Source: Bordetella parapertussis (GTDB lineage: Bacteria; Pseudomonadota; Gammaproteobacteria; Burkholderiales; SG8-41). Taken from it: DNA of 7,692 nucleotides. The position numbers and the translations under genes were made by a program. Below the pieces are notes generated by a model. The model was not told the DNA's origin and searched no databases. It worked only from the letters and a program-made list of their open reading frames with translations. The stretch lies in the NCBI GenBank assembly GCA_945870465.1, contig CAMBSS010000186.1, forward strand, positions 1-7,692, written 5' to 3'. Shown piece by piece: positions 1 through 5,295 of this stretch (position 1 is its first letter; the number at the start of each line of letters is the position of its first letter).

Positions 1-705
1 GGCGGCATAGGCGAACGAGATCAATGCGATATTGCGCAGCGCAGGCGCGGCAAAGACCATCCGCAGCAAGTCCATGTGCGAAACGCGCGCGGTCGGCGAC
101 CTGCTGCGGCCCGCATCGTAAAGCTCGCGCCGCGGCTGCACCGCCAATGCCGTCACTGCGCAGAGCGCACCGACCGCCAGCGCGGCCACGCGCCAACCGT
201 ACGCGACGATCAGCATCGGCACCAGCGCACCGGCGAGGGCGCCGCCGAGCGGCACGCCGGTCTGGCGTATGGACATGATGACGTTGCGTATGCGTTCGGG
301 CGCGCGCGTCGAAAGTATGGCGGAACTCGCCGGCGTGACCGGTCCGTAGCCCATGCCGAGCATGAATGCGCCGATCACGCAAACTATCGGTGACGCCAGC
401 GCGAACAATGCGATCCCGCCGGCGCTCCACAGTAGTGAGTGTTGGCTCACCCGCAGCGGTCCATGCTGCGCCACGAGCGCCCCGCCCCGCGGCGCCGACA
501 GGCTCGCCGCGATATACATCAGGGTGATGACTATGCCGACGGTGCTCGCGCTAACGCCAAGATCGAATTGCGCCGCTGGCGCGAGCAAAGGCGGGGAAAA
601 TACGGCGACCGACACCAATGCCTGCACCAGCGTGGTAATGGCGACCGCGACCACCAGCGCCCGCGTATCGACGGCGCCCGCGCTCACGGTAGCTTCAGTA
701 GTCAT
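1..705 (-). CDS. MFS transporter, partial (C-terminus beyond the window)
   Basis: An open frame of 235 codons with no stop runs from an ATG at 705 to the left edge. It encodes the N-terminal part of a major facilitator superfamily permease of the inner membrane. Hydrophobic segments lie at about residues 15-40, 50-70, 88-108, 110-130, 140-165 and 168-190, followed by a basic loop (about 190-213) that would be the central cytoplasmic loop, so about half of a 12-helix protein is present. It is a clear paralogue of the gene just upstream: across GYGP(V/A)TPASSA...RNVIMSIRQ...LGGA(L/I)AG, 32 of 41 residues are identical. Its ATG overlaps the TGA of that gene in an ATGA, so translational coupling is likely and no separate promoter is needed. 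The substrate cannot be inferred. The MFS assignment is firm, the function unknown. Confidence 0.88.
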   Translation of the reverse strand, partial: MTTEATVSAGAVDTRALVVAVAITTLVQALVSVAVFSPPLLAPAAQFDLGVSASTVGIVITLMYIAASLSAPRGGALVAQHGPLRVSQHSLLWSAGGIALFALASPIVCVIGAFMLGMGYGPVTPASSAILSTRAPERIRNVIMSIRQTGVPLGGALAGALVPMLIVAYGWRVAALAVGALCAVTALAVQPRRELYDAGRSRSPTARVSHMDLLRMVFAAPALRNIALISFAYAA

Positions 706-1901
706 GCCGATGCCTTGCGGAAATACGGGAGGCTGCCCGCCAACGTTACCACGCCGATCAGCACGAACGCGGGCGTATAACTGCCGCTCACCAACACCGT
801 CAGCCAGAACAGAACCGGTGCAATCACGATGCCGAGAAAGTTGAACGTAATGACCGCACCGGTTGCCAATGCGACGTTCTCTCCGGATGTAATGCGCGCG
901 ACCTCGGCGATGTAGATGCCGTTCCACCCGAACGCGCTGACGCCGCACGCCACGCACAGGACGACTACCGCCGCGTACGGCCATTGCGACGACACCAGCG
1001 TGATTGCGAACGCGCACAACGTCATGGTCACGCCGAGCATGCCGAGCACCAGCCGGGCATTGTCGAAATAATCGGCAAGCCCGCCCCATATCATGCGGCC
1101 CGCAATGCCGCTCAGCATCGCCGCCGAGTACGCGGCGCCGGCGTCGACCAGGCTCATCCCCGCGCGCTCGGTCAGAAATACGACGAGGAAGCTGCCAAAG
1201 CACATCTGCGCGCCGGCATAGGTAAACGAGGTGAATGCACCCTGGCGCAGTTCCGCCTGCTTGAAAACCATGCGCAGCAGATACAGATGGGAGCTGTGTC
1301 CCGCCTCCCGCACTCCGCTGCGTTCGACATCGTAACGTTCACGCACCCCTTGCAGCAGCGCTGCGCACAGCAAGCACAGCGCGGTGACGACCAGCGCGGC
1401 GGTACGCCATCCATACGCCACGCTCAGCGCCGGCAACATCAGGCCGGCAATCGCGCCGCCCAGTGTCACCCCGGATTGCCGGATCGACATGATGACGTTG
1501 CGCAATCGGTCCGGCGTGCGTTTCGAGAGCATGGCCGAGCTGGCGGGGGTGGCCGGACCGTATCCCAGCCCGATCGCCAGCGCGCCGACAGCAATGACGG
1601 CAGGCACCGCGCTGACGAACAGGACGATCCCGCCGGCGGCCCACAGCAGGCATTGCTGGCTGACGCGTACGGGCCCGCTGCGAACCACGCGCGCACCGCC
1701 GAGCGGCGCCGCATACGCCGCCGCCACGAATACCAGGGCCGTAAAAATACCGATTGCCGTCGCCGTCAGGCCGATCTCCGCCTGCGCGGCCGGCGCCAAT
1801 ACAGCCGGCGCGTATACGGCCATCGCTATCAGCGTTTGGGCGAGCGTGGCGAGTGTCAGCGCGACGACAAGTTCGCGCACGTCGGTCCGCTGCTGACTCA
1901 C
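702..1901 (-). CDS. MFS transporter, complete, tandem paralogue of the next gene
   Basis: A 399-residue major facilitator permease of ordinary length, mostly hydrophobic with a polar central loop near residues 185-205 (GVRERYDVERSG). It should sit in the inner membrane with about 12 helices; the substrate is unknown. I place the start at GTG 1901 (VSQQRTD). This gives an N-terminal tail of 8 residues before RELVVA, comparable to the paralogue's 14 residues before RALVVA. A longer frame from GTG 1943 adds 14 Arg/Ala/Gly-rich residues with no paralogue counterpart. The GTG overlaps the TGA of the short metY-like frame (GTGA, 1898-1901), and the 3' end overlaps the next MFS gene as ATGA (702-705). 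No good Shine-Dalgarno precedes the GTG, which fits translation coupled to the upstream frame. It probably arose with its neighbour by tandem duplication. Confidence 0.9.
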   Translation of the reverse strand: MSQQRTDVRELVVALTLATLAQTLIAMAVYAPAVLAPAAQAEIGLTATAIGIFTALVFVAAAYAAPLGGARVVRSGPVRVSQQCLLWAAGGIVLFVSAVPAVIAVGALAIGLGYGPATPASSAMLSKRTPDRLRNVIMSIRQSGVTLGGAIAGLMLPALSVAYGWRTAALVVTALCLLCAALLQGVRERYDVERSGVREAGHSSHLYLLRMVFKQAELRQGAFTSFTYAGAQMCFGSFLVVFLTERAGMSLVDAGAAYSAAMLSGIAGRMIWGGLADYFDNARLVLGMLGVTMTLCAFAITLVSSQWPYAAVVVLCVACGVSAFGWNGIYIAEVARITSGENVALATGAVITFNFLGIVIAPVLFWLTVLVSGSYTPAFVLIGVVTLAGSLPYFRKASA

Positions 1902-2032
1902 GGCCGCGACGCCGCGTCCGGCAACTGGCCGGCGTGCAGGCACAGCGTTTCGATCTCGAATTTACGGTCAGCCATTGGCTTCGCCGGTGAGGCGTAAGGC
2001 GTGAGGCGAAAAATCAGGTTTTTTTCATTCAT
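1898..2032 (-). pseudogene. Short frame carrying a metY-like N-terminus, remnant or leader peptide
   Basis: A 44-codon frame runs from ATG 2032 to TGA 1900-1898. From an internal ATG (1975) it reads MADRKFEIETLCLHAG followed by QLPDAASRP and stop. The DRKF..ETLCLHAGQ.PD pattern is, from memory, the extreme N-terminus of O-acetylhomoserine sulfhydrylase (MetY, a PLP enzyme of about 430 residues that makes homocysteine). Everything after it is missing: the usual TGARAVPIYQTT region, the PLP lysine and the rest. The first 19 codons (MNEKNLIFRLTPYASPAKP) are partly encoded by a heptamer repeat and do not look like MetY. GAGAAG lies 8 bases before ATG 2032 as a possible ribosome site; ATG 1975 has none. 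The frame ends in a GTGA overlap with the MFS start, so it may survive as a coupling leader. Likely origin is a deletion that joined the start of metY to the MFS gene. The match rests on about 20 residues. Confidence 0.5.
1988..2008. repeat. Heptamer tandem repeat, 3 copies (TGAGGCG/TAAGGCG)
   Basis: Three abutting 7-base units read TGAGGCG, TAAGGCG, TGAGGCG on the plus strand. The end of the array, CGTGAGGCG (2000-2008), recurs in inverted orientation as CGCCTCACG at 2062-2070, next to the stop of the small membrane gene, giving a 9-base inverted repeat with a 53-base spacer. The array lies inside the short metY-like frame, where it encodes RLTPYAS. Its function is unknown. It resembles low-complexity intergenic heptamers seen in some betaproteobacteria. 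Confidence 0.6.
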
Positions 2033-2065
2033 GTTTGAACTTCTCTTCCCTCGCCTCGCTGCGCC

Positions 2066-2398
2066 TCACGACCCTATGAACTTCACGAACACCATTACCG
2101 ACCACGGGTTGGCAACATACAACGCTGCGGGAACAACGCCGAGCAGACACTTCTGCCCCTTGAACTCCTTGAAATAACCGACCACGCACAGCGTGAGCCC
2201 CGTGATCGCTATCCACCATCCCGCGATGAAGCCGGCGCCCTGCATGCCGCGGCGCTGCGTATACAGTTGATTCAGCTGCGCAGGCGTGTCGACCACGAAA
2301 TACGTCGCATATATCAGCGTCGCGATGAATACCACCCACGCGAATAGCCCAACAATCAGGCCCCAGGTTACATGCTCACCGCAGTCGAATTTTTTCAT
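2066..2398 (-). CDS. Small three-helix membrane protein, unrecognised
   Basis: A 110-residue protein I do not recognise. Hydrophobic segments at about 12-36 (GLIVGLFAWVVFIATLIY), 53-75 (GAGFIAGWWIAITGLTL) and 84-107 predict three inner-membrane helices. Polar loops hold QLNQLYTQRRG (41-51) and KEFKGQK (77-83). There is no cleavable signal peptide and no enzyme motif; cysteines are at 6, 71 and 84. The start is fixed at ATG 2398 by a strong AGGGAG ribosome site 6 bases upstream. The frame stays open to 2443, but those extra codons read through the palindrome and ribosome site. The gene lies about 50 bases downstream of the broken CoA-binding gene and upstream of the MFS pair. It is not obviously a TctB subunit, which is longer and has more helices. 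It looks like a real gene because of its ribosome site and clean helix pattern, but its function is unknown. Confidence 0.72.
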   Translation of the reverse strand: MKKFDCGEHVTWGLIVGLFAWVVFIATLIYATYFVVDTPAQLNQLYTQRRGMQGAGFIAGWWIAITGLTLCVVGYFKEFKGQKCLLGVVPAALYVANPWSVMVFVKFIGS

Positions 2399-2404
2399 GC
2401 TGAT

Positions 2405-2410
2405 CTCCCT
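2405..2410 (-). promoter_or_regulatory. Shine-Dalgarno site of the small membrane protein
   Basis: On the minus strand AGGGAG stands 6 bases before ATG 2398 (AGGGAG-ATCAGC-ATG). It is the clearest ribosome binding site in the window. It decides the start in favour of 2398 over the further upstream ATGs at 2443 and 2440. Confidence 0.75.
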
Positions 2411-2423
2411 ATGGTAATGGGGA

Positions 2424-2440
2424 ATGGGTTTAAAACCCAT
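2424..2440. repeat. 17-base perfect palindrome ATGGGTTTAAAACCCAT
   Basis: Two 8-base arms, ATGGGTTT and AAACCCAT, flank a single A. It lies in the gap between the stop of the CoA-binding remnant (2451) and the ribosome site of the small membrane gene. The dyad could be an operator, or a very tight RNA hairpin; no T-run follows on the minus strand, so it is not a standard terminator. An imperfect echo, AATGGGGAATGGG, adjoins it, so it may instead be part of a repetitive intergenic element. Confidence 0.5.
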
Positions 2441-2459
2441 CACTCATCACTCATCCCTG
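2439..2459. repeat. Heptamer tandem repeat, 2 exact and 1 degenerate copy (ATCACTC)
   Basis: The plus strand reads ATCACTC, ATCACTC, ATCCCTG. The minus strand of the array supplies the TGA stop (2453-2451) of the CoA-binding frame and abuts the palindrome. This is the second heptamer array near the small membrane gene; the first is at 1988-2008. The units differ in sequence, and only the 7-base period is shared. Confidence 0.5.
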
Positions 2460-2870
2460 CCGCCCCGCGGCCTCCGGCCGCCTGGCGGAAATGATGCCGG
2501 TGTCGACGCCCGCCCAATGCAACCCGCCAAACAAGCGCGCGTATTCTATTTTTACGCAACGATCCATTACAACGTCCAGCCCCGCTTTGCGCACCTTATC
2601 AGCCGCCGCCTCATTGATCACGCCAATCTGCATCCACAGCGCCTTGGCACCCATCGCAATCGCGGCGTCGGCCAGCGGCCCGATCTCCTCGCTCTTGCGG
2701 AAGCAATCGACGATATCGACCTTCTCCGGGATGTCACGCAGCGTCGGATAGCATTTCTGGCCCAGCACTTCCTGATACGACGGGTTCACTGGAATCACGC
2801 GGTAACCGTGGTCAAGCATGTATTTCGCCGCAAAAAATCTCGGCCGGTATCAGTTCGAAATGTCGTCCAT
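2451..2870 (-). pseudogene. CoA-binding (Rossmann) domain protein, internal 5' deletion
   Basis: The frame from 2819 to 2451 matches the bulk of the roughly 140-residue CoA_binding family (YccU-like). Visible family signatures are YMLDHGYRVIPVNP, LGQKCYPTL, DIVDCFRK, LWMQIGVINE and DRCVKIEYARLFGGLHW. What is missing is the first beta-strand and glycine-rich loop, normally TIAVVGLS..P.RPS. Just upstream in the same frame is ATG 2870 with MDDISN, then TGA (2852-2850), then YRPRFFAAKYMLDHGY. The RP.FFAAKYM part still matches the segment that follows the loop. The simplest reading is a deletion of some tens of bases that removed the loop and left a stop at the joint. Initiation at ATG 2819 could still give a 122-residue protein without the nucleotide loop, so CoA binding would probably be lost. 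The 3' end is complete. The gene starts about 19 bases after the broken Bug gene. Confidence 0.72.
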
Positions 2871-2889
2871 ATAGACTTGAAGTATAGCG

Positions 2890-3509
2890 CTACTCGGGTT
2901 TTGCACCCGACGCTTTGATCACCTTCACCCATTTCTCGATATCGGTGCGTAATATCTTGCCGAATTCCTCGGGAGAAGTCGGCACCGTCTCCAGGCCCTG
3001 GGTGCCGAACTGCTCCTTGAGCGAAGCGGAATTCAGAATTGCGGTCGTTTCCTAGTGCAGTTTGGCGAGTCTTGGTTTCGGCGTGCCGCCGGTTACCAGC
3101 ATGCCGTACCAGCCGCTGCTTTCGTAGCCCGGCACGCCCGATTCGGCGACCGTCGGTATGTTCGGCTCGGTCGCCACGCGCTGCGCCGTGGTGACGGCAA
3201 TCGCGCGCAGGCGGTCGGCAACGTCGTCGAGATGGTGCCGAATATCAGGTTGGTCTGCCCGGCTATGGTATCGGTCAATGCCGGCCAGGTGCCTTTGTAC
3301 GGGATGTGGTTCATCTTGATGTTGGTCATGTAGAGCAAGAGCTCGGTGGCGAGGTGCACCTCGCTGCCAGTGCCGGCGCTCGCAAAATTGATTTCCCTGG
3401 GACGCGCCTTGACGAACGCGATCAGCTCCCTGGTCGTTTTGACCGGCAGCGAAGGATGCACGCAGATGATGGCCGCGGGCGGGCCGATGACTTGCAGCCG
3501 CGCGATAAA
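2890..3509 (-). pseudogene. Bug/TctC-family periplasmic receptor, decayed
   Basis: This is a remnant of a tripartite tricarboxylate transporter substrate-binding protein (normally about 320 residues with a signal peptide). Homology begins near 3509 (FIARLQVIGPPAAIICVHP) and continues through VKTTRELIAFVKARP, NFASAGTGSEVHLATELL, MNHIPYKGTWPAL and TISTTLP. The frame then shifts near 3213-3218, where about four residues before RLRAIAV are also lost, and resumes with IPTVAESGVPGYESSGWYG. An amber codon (3054-3052) interrupts LAKLH/ETTAIL. The C-terminus then reads on cleanly to KWVKVIKASGAKPE and TAG 2892-2890. The signal peptide and the N-terminal lobe (VPFPAGG, DNR.GA..IG, PDGYT) are absent. 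One large deletion, one frameshift and one nonsense codon make a working receptor impossible. It stands in tandem with the intact receptor upstream and is probably an old paralogue of it. Confidence 0.85.
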
Positions 3510-3528
3510 TCGACAGAAACGAAGCGCG

Positions 3529-3534
3529 ATTATA
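3529..3534 (-). promoter_or_regulatory. Consensus -10 hexamer TATAAT upstream of the Bug remnant
   Basis: The minus strand carries a perfect TATAAT between the intact Bug gene and the point where Bug homology resumes in the remnant. No good -35 is found at 16-18 bases. The hexamer may be a leftover promoter brought next to the remnant by the N-terminal deletion, or chance. Confidence 0.25.
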
Positions 3535-3545
3535 AAGGCAAACGC

Positions 3546-3571
3546 GCAGGGCGTTTCCCGGCAAGCCCTGC
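3546..3571 (-). terminator. Hairpin at the end of the intact Bug gene, possible terminator
   Basis: On the minus strand GCAGGGC pairs perfectly with GCCCTGC across a 12-base loop (arms 3565-3571 and 3546-3552). The hairpin starts at the last base of the TAG of the Bug gene. The following GCGTTTGCCTTT is only moderately T-rich, so any termination would be weak. Confidence 0.35.
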
Positions 3572-4521
3572 TACTCGGGCACCATGCCGGCGGCGCGCGT
3601 GATCTTTGCGTTGCGCACCAGTTCGTCTTTGATCAGCTTCGCGAATTCTTCCGGCGTACCGGGATCGGGATCGCCGCCCTGCGCGACGAGCGCTGCGCGT
3701 GTTTCCGGCGCCCGCAATGCGGTGGTGAAAGCCGCGTTGAGGCGGCTCACGATATCGGCGCGCGTGCCGGCGGGCACCAATATTCCATACCACGACTGCA
3801 CCTGGTATCCGGGGAGCGCTGCTTCGGCGACCGTCGGCACTTCCGGTATCGAGGCATGGCGGCGCAGGCTGGTGACGCCCAGCGCGCGTAGCCGGCCACT
3901 GCGGTAGTACGGCGCGCCGCTCGGGATCGCCGGAAACGACAGGTCGAGCTGCCCGCCGAGCAGGTCGACAAAAGCAAGCCCTACGCCCTTGTACGGAATG
4001 TGCGTGATCCGGATGCCAGCCATACTGCTGAACACTTCCGCGGCGAGATGCGACGCGCTGCCGAGGCCGCCGGAACCGTAGTTGAGCCGGTCCGGCTGTT
4101 TTTTCGCGAGCGCGATCAGTTCCGCCACCGATTTCGCGGGCACCGACGGATGCACCATCAGGAGTTGCGGCGCGCGCACCAGCAGCGTCACCGGCGCGAA
4201 ATCAGCCGCAATATCGTACGGCACCTGCTTCACGATGCTGGGCGTCACGGTGTGCTGCGAAGTGCCCAGCAACCATGTGTAGCCATCGGGCGGCGCCTTC
4301 GCGACGAAATCGGCGCCTATCGTTGCGTTTCCGCCAGCGCGATTATCGACTATCACCTGCTGGCCGAGGAGTTCGGTCAATCGCGGCGCGAGCAGGCGCG
4401 CAACCGTGTCCGCGCCGCCGCCCGGCGGCACCGGCACGATGAAACGCATCGCGCGGGTCGGGTAATTCTGCGCGAACGCGGGCACGGCGATGAGTACAAC
4501 GAGCAAAAGACAGATTCGCAC
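3571..4521 (-). CDS. Bug/TctC-family tripartite tricarboxylate transporter receptor
   Basis: A periplasmic substrate-binding protein of 316 residues, normal for the family, which captures carboxylates for TctA/TctB permeases. From GTG 4521 the protein begins VRICLLLVVLIAVPAFA with likely cleavage at AFA-QNYP (after residue 17). Family motifs follow: FIVPVPPGGGADTVAR (27-42), VDNRAGG (58-64), APPDGYT (76-82), ADFAPVTLL, ITHIPYKG and IPEVPTVAEAALPGYQ. An in-frame ATG at 4560 would add 13 polar residues before the hydrophobic core and has no ribosome site, whereas AGGA lies 10 bases before the GTG; I therefore prefer the GTG. No tctA or tctB is nearby, so it is an orphan receptor here. It is divergent from the cyclase gene and followed by a decayed paralogue. 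The ligand is unknown. Confidence 0.9.
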   Translation of the reverse strand: MRICLLLVVLIAVPAFAQNYPTRAMRFIVPVPPGGGADTVARLLAPRLTELLGQQVIVDNRAGGNATIGADFVAKAPPDGYTWLLGTSQHTVTPSIVKQVPYDIAADFAPVTLLVRAPQLLMVHPSVPAKSVAELIALAKKQPDRLNYGSGGLGSASHLAAEVFSSMAGIRITHIPYKGVGLAFVDLLGGQLDLSFPAIPSGAPYYRSGRLRALGVTSLRRHASIPEVPTVAEAALPGYQVQSWYGILVPAGTRADIVSRLNAAFTTALRAPETRAALVAQGGDPDPGTPEEFAKLIKDELVRNAKITRAAGMVPE

Positions 4522-4555
4522 GGCGGCTTTTTCCTGATTCGATGAAGACGCGGAA

Positions 4556-4586
4556 ATCATACCGGTACCGCGCAATCGCGGGGCAA
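4556..4586 (-). promoter_or_regulatory. Candidate sigma-70 promoter for the second Bug gene
   Basis: On the minus strand TTGCCC (4586-4581) and TATGAT (4561-4556) are 19 bases apart, slightly long. TATGAT matches the -10 consensus at 5 of 6 bases. Transcription would then begin near 4550, downstream of the ATG at 4560, which agrees with the GTG start at 4521. Tentative. Confidence 0.25.
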
Positions 4587-4615
4587 GGCTCGGCGGTCCG
4601 TCGCTAACTAATTCC

Positions 4616-4644
4616 TTGACTGAAAGTCGTTGGCCGCCTAGCAT
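4616..4644 (+). promoter_or_regulatory. Candidate sigma-70 promoter for the cyclase gene
   Basis: TTGACT (4616-4621, 5 of 6 to the -35 consensus) is followed after exactly 17 bases by TAGCAT (4639-4644, 4 of 6 to the -10 consensus). Transcription would start near 4651. That leaves a leader of about 36 bases before ATG 4687 but only about 9 before TTG 4660, which favours the ATG. Confidence 0.4.
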
Positions 4645-4686
4645 CGGCAGAATTAGTGGTTGTCGCTGCAAACGTGGCATGGAGAC

Positions 4687-5295
4687 ATGGCATTGGCAAC
4701 ACTGAAAACCGACACCGACGTAAAGCGCGCCACACTGGCCATCCTCTACGTTGAAACGCGCGGCTTCACGCGCATGTCGGAAATCCTCGAGCCCGCGATC
4801 GTATTCGCGCGCATCGCCGAATTCTTCGCGCTGGTCACGGCCGTGATCGGACGGCATGAGGGCACCGTGCGCAGCATGCTCAACGACACCCTGCTCGCAA
4901 CTTTTGCCGGTCCGCAAGGCGCGCTACTTGCCGCCGAAGCGGCGCAGGAAATCCAGCGCGAATTCAGCGCGCTCGAAGAAGCGTGGCAGCGCGATTACGG
5001 ATTTCGCACCGCCGTGGCCATGGGCCTGCACAGCGGAGAAGCGGTGATCGGCAAGCTGGGTAGCCCGCTGCCGGAACAGGTGCTCATCATAGGCGACGGC
5101 GTCAGCATCGCCGAGCGCCTGCTGCACCGCGCGCGCGCCGGCGAATTCGTCTTGTCGAAGTCGATCATGGACCAGTTGGTGGCCGCCAAACTTTCCATTG
5201 ATGTGGAAGCCATGCCCGCGCTGGCCTTGTCGCGCCGCGACCCGATCGAGATCTTCGGCGTAAAACTCGATACGCGGCTGGATTTCACCGACTAG
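4687..5295 (+). CDS. Stand-alone class III adenylate/guanylate cyclase-like domain, non-canonical active site
   Basis: A 202-residue protein made almost entirely of one class III nucleotide cyclase domain, with no sensor or membrane region, so cytosolic. The fold is recognised by RGFTRMSE, FFALVTAVIGRHEGTV, LNDTLLATFAG, MGLHSGEAVIGKLGS and IIGDGVSIAERL. Residues numbered from ATG 4687 depart from the catalytic set: the first metal Asp (F.DIRGFT) is Glu23, the substrate-base Lys is Ser63, the Gly before the second metal Asp is Asn66, the DYT specificity position is Gln131, and the transition-state Asn (VN..AR) is Ser140. Asp67 and Arg144 are kept. The protein may be weakly active, use another substrate, or be a catalytically dead regulatory domain. 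TTG 4660 would add nine residues. The frame is clean, so this is divergence rather than decay. It is the only plus-strand gene and ends in the shared CTAG. Confidence 0.85.
   Translation: MALATLKTDTDVKRATLAILYVETRGFTRMSEILEPAIVFARIAEFFALVTAVIGRHEGTVRSMLNDTLLATFAGPQGALLAAEAAQEIQREFSALEEAWQRDYGFRTAVAMGLHSGEAVIGKLGSPLPEQVLIIGDGVSIAERLLHRARAGEFVLSKSIMDQLVAAKLSIDVEAMPALALSRRDPIEIFGVKLDTRLDFTD

Noticed and set aside
353..844. Plus-strand frames of 163 and 113 codons opposite the partial MFS gene
   Set aside because: They cross the junction of the two MFS genes on the wrong strand and show no domain pattern.
1902..1943. GTG 1943 as the start of the complete MFS transporter
   Set aside because: It adds 14 Arg/Ala/Gly-rich residues not matched in the paralogue and is out of frame with the metY-like peptide, which explains these bases better.
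984..1997. 337-codon plus-strand open frame opposite the complete MFS gene
   Set aside because: It is rich in Arg, His and Gln with no hydrophobic or domain pattern, as expected for the antisense of a GC-rich gene; the minus frame encodes a clear MFS protein.
1988..2459. Heptamer arrays as a CRISPR
   Set aside because: The units are 7 bases long and abut without spacers; no cas gene is present.
2467..2481. GCGGCC-TCC-GGCCGC hairpin as a terminator of the CoA-binding gene
   Set aside because: The 6-bp stem lies inside the coding sequence and no T-run follows on either strand.
4561..4917. N-terminal extension of the second Bug frame up to 4917 on the minus strand
   Set aside because: The added 119 codons run antisense through the cyclase gene and would bury the signal peptide in the middle of the protein.
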